DNA from: Rhodococcus rhodnii
GTDB taxonomy: Bacteria > Actinomycetota > Actinomycetes > Mycobacteriales > Pseudonocardiaceae
Direction of reading: 5' to 3'
Assembly: GCA_000720375.1 (NCBI GenBank)
Contig: JOAA01000085.1
Coordinates: 1 to 5,059, forward strand
Length of the DNA stretch: 5,059 bases
Shown here: one piece after another, positions 1 to 5,059 of the stretch
Layout of the letters: every line of letters begins with the position of its first letter
Position numbering within the stretch: position 1 is the stretch's first letter
The notes under the pieces: model-generated
Databases searched by the model: none
Told to the model about the DNA's origin: nothing
Seen by the model: the letters and a program-made list of their open reading frames with translations, nothing else
Made by a program: the position numbers and the translations under genes

Positions 1-912
<912 letters not shown>

Positions 913-949
913 GAGGTGAAAGTCGTAGTCGTACTCGTACTGCGGAGCC

Positions 950-2431
950 TCACCAATACTGTCTATTGCGGATGCGCAGGGCCAGCCAGAGATCGTGCCG
1001 GGCGGATGGACCGTGCAGCACTGATCGTTGGAGCAGTCCTTCTATGCGCTGGAGTCGTTTGCGGACGCCGGCGGCTGAGATTTCAAGCGCCGTCGCTGTG
1101 GCGTCCACGTGAGCGTTGTTGTCCAGCCAGGTGAGGAGCGTGGTGAACAACGGTCGCGCGTCGTCGGTGAGCAGCGGGGCGAGTTGCTGATGTGCCCAGT
1201 GCTGGACTGCGGCACCGCTCAGTAGCGCGTCCATGCTTTCCTGCTGCGGTCCGGGCCCGACCGACGGTGGGCAGCGAAGCACGCGTAAGGCCAGGTGCAA
1301 TCTGGCCTGCGTCCCGATCTCGCGCACGTCGCAGTCCAGGAGACGCTCGACCAGTCGCAACCGGGCCGCCACAGTGTTCCGGTGGACTTTCAACTGCCTT
1401 GCCGCCAGGTTGAAGAAGTTGAGCCACGATCCCAGGGTGTCCATCAGTTCGGATCCGTCGGGATCATGGGCGCGCTCGGGCACGTGGTCGCGGAGGGGCG
1501 CCATGACGATCTCGGCCCAAGCCCGGCCGGCCGGTCCGAGCAGCACCGCCAACTCGTCCCGGGGACTGAACCTCGCGTATCGCACGGTGGTCGACTTGGT
1601 CTCGGCCAGCGCGTGGAAGGCCTGCTCGTATCCGGCGGCCGTCTCGCGCAGTGACACCACCTCACTGACCCCGACATGGACGTCGTCGCGACCGGTGGCG
1701 AAAGCACGAAACCGCTCCTCGGCGGCACCGACCGCCATGAGCACGATCACATGCTGCACATACACCGGACACGGCACTACCCAAGCCTGATCGCCCCCGA
1801 TCTCGGAGCACTGCCGCATCAACGCATCGCGAGTTCCCGCACGAGGCCGGTACGCGGCCACCAGCACCCTGGTCGGATCAGGCAGAGGAGTACCCAACGC
1901 GGCCGCGACCCGCCCTGCCCCACTCCGGTCCCCCGCCATCAACAGATGCAGCACCGCTTCCCTGGCCTGGGAGTCGGCAAGTCGCAACCGTCGTCGGTCC
2001 CGATCCGCCGCCCTGACCTGCCAGCACAACCACAACAGCGTTGTGGCGTCGGCAAGCGACTCGGAAGCATCGAGCACAGGCGCCGTTTCGCCGGAAACCA
2101 CGAGAACTGGACCAGCGGGCAGCGGCCCGATCGGCAGCACAGCGACCCGATCATTCCGGTCGATCGTGACCGAACGAGCCTCACCGGCACGCACCCGCTC
2201 GATCTCTCCGGCGACCGCGGCAAGCAGATCCTCGTGTGCCTCAGGAAACGCGTGCACTGGTTGCCCGGCCAGGTCAAGCAGCACAGCCTGACCACCGACT
2301 TTCTGCGCCACACGTCGCACCAACCGCCCCAGCCCATCCGGCCGTGCGGCATCGCGCTGGATCAGCCGAAGGAAACCGATCTCTGCCGGCGGCCTCGGCA
2401 CCACGGGGAGCCGACCAGGAGGTCGGAACAT
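950..2431 (-). CDS. PucR/CdaR-family transcriptional regulator with two C-terminal helix-turn-helix units
   Basis: A cytoplasmic regulator of 493 residues from ATG 2431, or 532 if the GTG at 2548 is used (residue numbers here follow the long form). A GAF-like sensory region is plausible at about 70-180 (e.g. GGQAVLLDLAGQPVHAF), followed by a CdaR/GGDEF-like middle at about 228-330 (HVGVSEVVSLRETAAGYEQA). The PucR-type HTH follows at 368-424 (LNFFNLAARQLKVHRNTVAARL). A second, diverged HTH at 467-532 (LLTWLDNNAHVDATATAL, then AAGVRKRLQRIEGLL) completes it, giving tandem PucR-like output modules. ATG 2431 is preferred because the 39 codons before it have weak third-position GC and no Shine-Dalgarno is visible before 2548. 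Its own Shine-Dalgarno is weak. One TTA codon lies at 1286-1288. Family members sense small ligands and often control purine or nitrogen catabolism. The ligand here is unknown, but xdh-like remnants lie just upstream. Confidence 0.88.
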   Translation of the reverse strand: MFRPPGRLPVVPRPPAEIGFLRLIQRDAARPDGLGRLVRRVAQKVGGQAVLLDLAGQPVHAFPEAHEDLLAAVAGEIERVRAGEARSVTIDRNDRVAVLPIGPLPAGPVLVVSGETAPVLDASESLADATTLLWLCWQVRAADRDRRRLRLADSQAREAVLHLLMAGDRSGAGRVAAALGTPLPDPTRVLVAAYRPRAGTRDALMRQCSEIGGDQAWVVPCPVYVQHVIVLMAVGAAEERFRAFATGRDDVHVGVSEVVSLRETAAGYEQAFHALAETKSTTVRYARFSPRDELAVLLGPAGRAWAEIVMAPLRDHVPERAHDPDGSELMDTLGSWLNFFNLAARQLKVHRNTVAARLRLVERLLDCDVREIGTQARLHLALRVLRCPPSVGPGPQQESMDALLSGAAVQHWAHQQLAPLLTDDARPLFTTLLTWLDNNAHVDATATALEISAAGVRKRLQRIEGLLQRSVLHGPSARHDLWLALRIRNRQYW

Positions 2432-2602
2432 GACCACCCGGCGACGATAGCGCTGAGAAGTCGGGCCCAACAACGCCGAGTCACGAATGACCTGAGCCAC
2501 TTGACGCGGTTTGTGACTGAGCAATGCCGTACCACAGTGCTCGCTCACCGTGCATAACGAAACTGGCCGGCTATTCGCACGTCACATTAACATCGGGCCG
2601 TT

Positions 2603-2661
2603 CACAGCTGTGGACGTCGCTGGTTTTCGCTGGCTTTGGGGGTTCAGCGAAAACCAGCGAC
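2603..2661. promoter_or_regulatory. Candidate operator: 10-bp palindrome plus 17-bp perfect dyad made of four heptamers
   Basis: The dyad arms are 2616-2632 (gtcgctggttttcgctg) and 2645-2661, an exact reverse complement, with a 12-nt gap. Each arm holds two copies of TCGCTGG in its own direction, starting exactly 10 bp apart: 2617 and 2627 on the left, 2644 (one mismatch) and 2654 on the right. All four therefore fall on one helix face. A separate perfect palindrome, cacagctgtg, sits at 2603-2612. The site lies upstream of the minus-strand regulator gene (185 bp from ATG 2431). It could also fold as a stem-loop, but no U-run follows on either strand, so a factor-independent terminator is less likely. 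No clear -10/-35 was seen. Otherwise the region between 2432 and about 2718 holds no gene that I can support. Confidence 0.5.
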
Positions 2662-2718
2662 CACACCGGGATCCGCACTGATCGAGCATGCCACCCGCTA
2701 TGGCCACATCTCGCCAGT

Positions 2719-2819
2719 GACCGCCGCGTGCCGTAGGTCGTAGGGCGTGCGTGCCAGCGGCCCGGCGGCTACCTCGGCGTCAGCACGGCCGCTCTCTGCC
2801 ATGCCCCGGTGATGGTGAG
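2719..2819 (-). pseudogene. Tyrosine recombinase (integrase) fragment, frameshifted
   Basis: A short piece of an actinobacterial tyrosine recombinase around catalytic box II. In one minus-strand frame it reads LTITGAWQRAAVLTP. After a single-base loss at about 2773-2777 it continues in the next frame as EVAAGPLARTPYDLRHAAV, ending near 2719. The R and H of DLRHAAV correspond to the conserved Arg and His of the R-H-x-x-R box. The family normally continues with a helix, a second His and the Tyr nucleophile, but here the text breaks off into TGEMWP and a stop at 2698-2700. N-terminal and C-terminal domains are absent, so no activity is possible. It suggests a former integrative element at this place. 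Confidence 0.6.
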
Positions 2820-2884
2820 CTTGGGCAACCCAAACATCAAGATCCTCATCCACCAACACAAGATCCGCGGGTTGGCCGGTGTGG

Positions 2885-3042
2885 TCGTGCGCTTCGGTTG
2901 CCATGCCCCACCCAACGAACTCGCGACCGTCCTTTGTGAACTCCGACTTCGGGTTGCGCCGGGACCACCCGAAAGCGTCGGCGCCGAGCTTGTAGCAGTC
3001 GAGCAGGAACCTGCTCGAGAAGCGCTCCCCGGTGGTCGGGTT
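2885..3042 (-). pseudogene. Xanthine dehydrogenase-type molybdopterin subunit, internal fragment
   Basis: About 53 codons reading PTTGERFSSRFLLDCYKLG, then DAFGWSRRNPKSEFTKDG and REFVGWGMATEAHD. This matches the stretch of the large molybdopterin-binding subunit (xanthine dehydrogenase/aldehyde oxidase family, YagR-like) where P-x-TG-xFSS-x-L-x-C, GA-x-x-FGW and VGWGMA are regular landmarks. The full subunit is roughly 700-800 residues, so well over 90% is missing, including nearly all cofactor and active-site residues. It is joined in frame to the FAD-subunit piece upstream at about 3040-3045, and followed downstream by about 20 codons I cannot assign before the recombinase piece. A gene caller would report all three as one 141-residue TTG-start protein (2698-3123), which I regard as an artefact. 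Confidence 0.6.
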
Positions 3043-3211
3043 GCGGTGACGGGTGACCGCACTGCGGACCAGTGCACGTCCGGCTTCAGTGATTGTCTTA
3101 GCGGTGAGCCGCTTTCCACACAACGCGGCCTCGACTTCCGGTGAACGAAGGCTTTGTGGTCACGCCACCAAATGTCAGCCGGACGTCTCGGACAGCGTTG
3201 CCGCGCATCCC
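3043..3211 (-). pseudogene. Xanthine dehydrogenase-type FAD-binding subunit, C-terminal fragment, frameshifted
   Basis: The sequence reads GNAVRDVRLTFGGVTTKP in one minus-strand frame. It then continues as RSPEVEAALCGKRLTAKTI and TEAGRALVRSAV in another. This is the C-terminal (CO_deh_flav_C) domain of the medium FAD subunit, where VRDVRLAFGGVA-KPWR followed by AEAAL-G-LT is the usual pattern. At the break (about 3145-3152) the bases read aag cct t cgt; restoring two bases to make a tgg codon gives the expected KPWR and rejoins the frames, so a 2-nt deletion is the simplest explanation. The fragment lies directly upstream of the molybdopterin-subunit piece, keeping the FAD-then-Mo order of xdh-type operons with a large internal deletion. 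No FAD-binding N-terminal domain remains. Confidence 0.55.
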
Positions 3212-3286
3212 GCTGTCCGCAGGACCTTGCCCGTCGTGTCGGAGGCATTGCTGAATTCCGCGTCCCCGTAGGTCCGGAAATATTAT

Positions 3287-3435
3287 GTCTACAAAGGACG
3301 ACGCAGTCTGCGCCGTTGCTGCGGGCGTTGCCGCCAAGGTCGCGGTGTCGCGGCACGTCCGGCCTTCAGCACGGTTCGCCGCTTGTACTCCGAATCAGCG
3401 ACAGGTCTCCGGGGATTCGTGGTGGGTTCGTCCAC
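3287..3435 (-). pseudogene. N-terminus of a Tat-exported protein, frameshifted and truncated
   Basis: A GTG at 3433-3435, with a purine-rich CAGGGGG about 7 nt upstream, opens VDEPTTNPRRPVADSEYK and then RRTVLKAG, a good twin-arginine motif (R19 and R20). In that frame the text then becomes Arg-rich. A shift of frame between about 3338 and 3358 gives ATLAATPAATAQTASSFVD, an Ala-rich stretch with a plausible ATA cleavage site. Together these make a normal Tat leader split by an indel. The mature protein is not identifiable, because the same frame soon enters the FAD-subunit remnant. It may be the start of a secreted oxidoreductase or hydrolase; nothing in the sequence decides this. Confidence 0.42.
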
Positions 3436-3704
3436 ATCATGGCCCCCTGAAACCGGACGCCGGTCACGTTGATGACAAACCGACAGGGACACGACAGCCT
3501 GCTGTAGGGGCGGAATGGCGCTGTCGGGCGGGAGGTCGAGCGTGCGCGGATTTCCGGGCTGATCACCCCGTCGGCTTTTCGACGCCGAGGAACGCCGTCT
3601 CGACGCCTTGATCTGCCGAGTGGTGTTGCGGGACCGCGTCGGCAGTGGCTTCGTGGGCCATCCCGGGCCGTGTGTGAGGCACGGCAGACTCAAGGAGTGC
3701 TGCT
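3436..3704. other. Intergenic region between two divergent, broken gene starts
   Basis: This lies between the minus-strand Tat leader (start 3435) and the plus-strand start at 3705, so it should have held divergent promoters. Small inverted repeats are present (accgg-acg-ccggt at about 3450-3465; cgtcg-gctttt-cgacg at about 3570-3586), but no convincing -10/-35 pair was found. A plus-strand open stretch at about 3563-3711 (FDAEERRLDALICRVVLRD) has no start codon and may be a gene remnant. I do not recognise it. Confidence 0.35.
3692..3697 (+). promoter_or_regulatory. Ribosome binding site for the ATG at 3705
   Basis: aaggag lies 7 nt before ATG 3705, the best Shine-Dalgarno in the window. 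It shows that 3705 was a genuine start even though the frame behind it is now interrupted by the insertion sequence. Confidence 0.65.
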
Positions 3705-3778
3705 ATGAGTGAGACCGAGTCCACCGCGGGCCGGCAAGTGCGTCGGAGCAGTGGCGCGGTACCACATGGACGCAGGCG
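3705..3778 (+). pseudogene. 5' end of a gene cut by the IS (probably the PaaX-family regulator resuming at 4965)
   Basis: About 25 codons (MSETESTAGRQVRRSSGAVP and a few more) follow a strong ribosome binding site, and the IS left inverted repeat begins at 3779. The disordered, polar start followed by GAVP fits the short lead before the winged-helix domain of actinobacterial PaaX proteins. That domain appears, without a start codon, directly after the IS right end. Joining the two halves is inference: I find no target-site duplication, so the exact junction cannot be reconstructed, and a few bases may have been lost. If the join is wrong, this is simply the start of an unknown gene. Confidence 0.45.
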
Positions 3779-3792
3779 CCTGTCCTGGTCGA
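3779..3792 (+). repeat. IS left terminal inverted repeat
   Basis: cctgtcctggtcga, 14/14 match to the reverse complement of 4949-4962. Similarity drops off both outside and inside this block, apart from short CTGG matches further in. Confidence 0.75.
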
Positions 3793-3838
3793 GAATGTGG
3801 CAATCTGGTTTGACCTGGGCGATCGTGACGTCTGATGA

Positions 3839-4918
<1,080 letters not shown>

Positions 4919-4948
4919 AAGTCCAGGCCAGAACCGGTAACCGAGATT

Positions 4949-4962
4949 TCGACCAGGACAGG
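4949..4962 (-). repeat. IS right terminal inverted repeat
   Basis: tcgaccaggacagg, exact reverse complement of the left repeat at 3779-3792. It lies 30 bp after the transposase stop and immediately before the resumed PaaX-like reading frame. Confidence 0.75.
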
Positions 4963-4964
4963 TC

Positions 4965-5059
4965 CGGCTTCCCCGGTGGCAAGCCGGAAACGCGCCACAG
5001 GGCTTGGCCGTGACGCTGCTGGCCGACTACACCCTCGCCAGCCGGGCATCGCTGCCGTC
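4965..5059 (+). pseudogene. PaaX-family transcriptional regulator, N-terminal part, 5' end missing, runs off the window
   Basis: The frame beginning cgg ctt ccc cgg reads RLPRWQAGNAPQGLAVTLLA and continues DYTLASRASLPS to the window edge. This is the first helix of the PaaX winged-helix domain, where QGLAVTLLADYTL followed by LPSAA is typical. Known PaaX proteins repress phenylacetate catabolism genes and respond to phenylacetyl-CoA; many actinobacterial paralogues have unknown targets. No ATG or GTG with a ribosome binding site exists between the upstream stop (4938-4940, inside the IS) and the conserved helix, so the natural start was lost or lies left of the IS at 3705. The remainder of the gene may be intact beyond the window. 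Confidence 0.6.

Noticed and set aside
1676..2557. 293-residue open frame on the plus strand
   Set aside because: Lies antisense to the PucR-family regulator, composition is Arg/His/Pro-rich without a recognisable domain; a shadow frame of a high-GC gene.
2633..2650. tRNA T-arm (gggggttca) or tRNA-derived att site
   Set aside because: No cloverleaf can be drawn around it and no CCA-type 3' end is present.
2616..2661. Factor-independent terminator
   Set aside because: The stem is strong but no T-run follows on either strand, and the internal heptamer order with 10-bp spacing points to a protein-binding site.
2698..3123. 141-residue protein as a genuine gene
   Set aside because: Its parts match three different families in sequence and two of them need frameshift repair to look normal; best read as remnants.
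2769..3356. 195-residue minus-strand open frame
   Set aside because: Arg/Ser/Pro-rich and mostly out of frame with the recognisable fragments; only its last few codons carry recombinase text.
3285..3611. 108-residue plus-strand open frame starting ATG
   Set aside because: Overlaps antisense the Tat leader and FAD-subunit remnants, no Shine-Dalgarno, no recognised motif.

Overview
The window is high-GC DNA from an actinomycete, probably of the Streptomyces/Saccharopolyspora/Amycolatopsis type. The grounds are strong G/C bias at third codon positions, GTG and TTG starts, a long PucR-type regulator with two C-terminal helix-turn-helix units, and integrase-core transposases ending in the LGGL-NEY motif common in that group. 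The genus cannot be fixed from the sequence. The window reads as an accessory region: two intact genes surrounded by insertion sequences and broken gene pieces.

Layout. Positions 1-259 hold the C-terminal end of an IS transposase (plus strand, frameshifted near its end), followed by a 12-bp tandem repeat. On the minus strand lie two apparently intact genes, 37 bp apart and reading the same way: a PucR/CdaR-family regulator (950-2431) and then an AbiV-family abortive-infection protein (355-912). Each carries exactly one TTA leucine codon. Upstream of the regulator, 2603-2661 contains a 10-bp palindrome and a 17-bp perfect dyad built from four heptamers at 10-bp spacing. This is a candidate operator.

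Positions about 2719-3435 are a gene graveyard on the minus strand. From upstream to downstream it holds a Tat signal-peptide start with a frameshift, a C-terminal piece of a xanthine-dehydrogenase-type FAD subunit with a frameshift, a middle piece of the matching molybdopterin subunit, and a piece of a tyrosine recombinase with a frameshift. Some pieces are fused in one open frame by accident, so a gene caller would report a false chimeric protein.

On the plus strand a well-placed Shine-Dalgarno and ATG at 3705 open a gene that an insertion sequence (about 3779-4962, 14-bp inverted repeats) appears to cut. A typical PaaX-family regulator N-terminus resumes on the far side (4965 to the window end) without its own start codon. 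The IS transposase is whole except for one in-frame TAG where the family normally has Trp.

How it fits together: the likely functional content is the regulator plus AbiV pair, possibly one transcription unit and a phage-defence cargo. The rest records repeated insertion, deletion and decay. The xdh remnants beside a PucR-type regulator suggest the regulator may once have controlled a purine or aldehyde oxidation locus. That link is inference.
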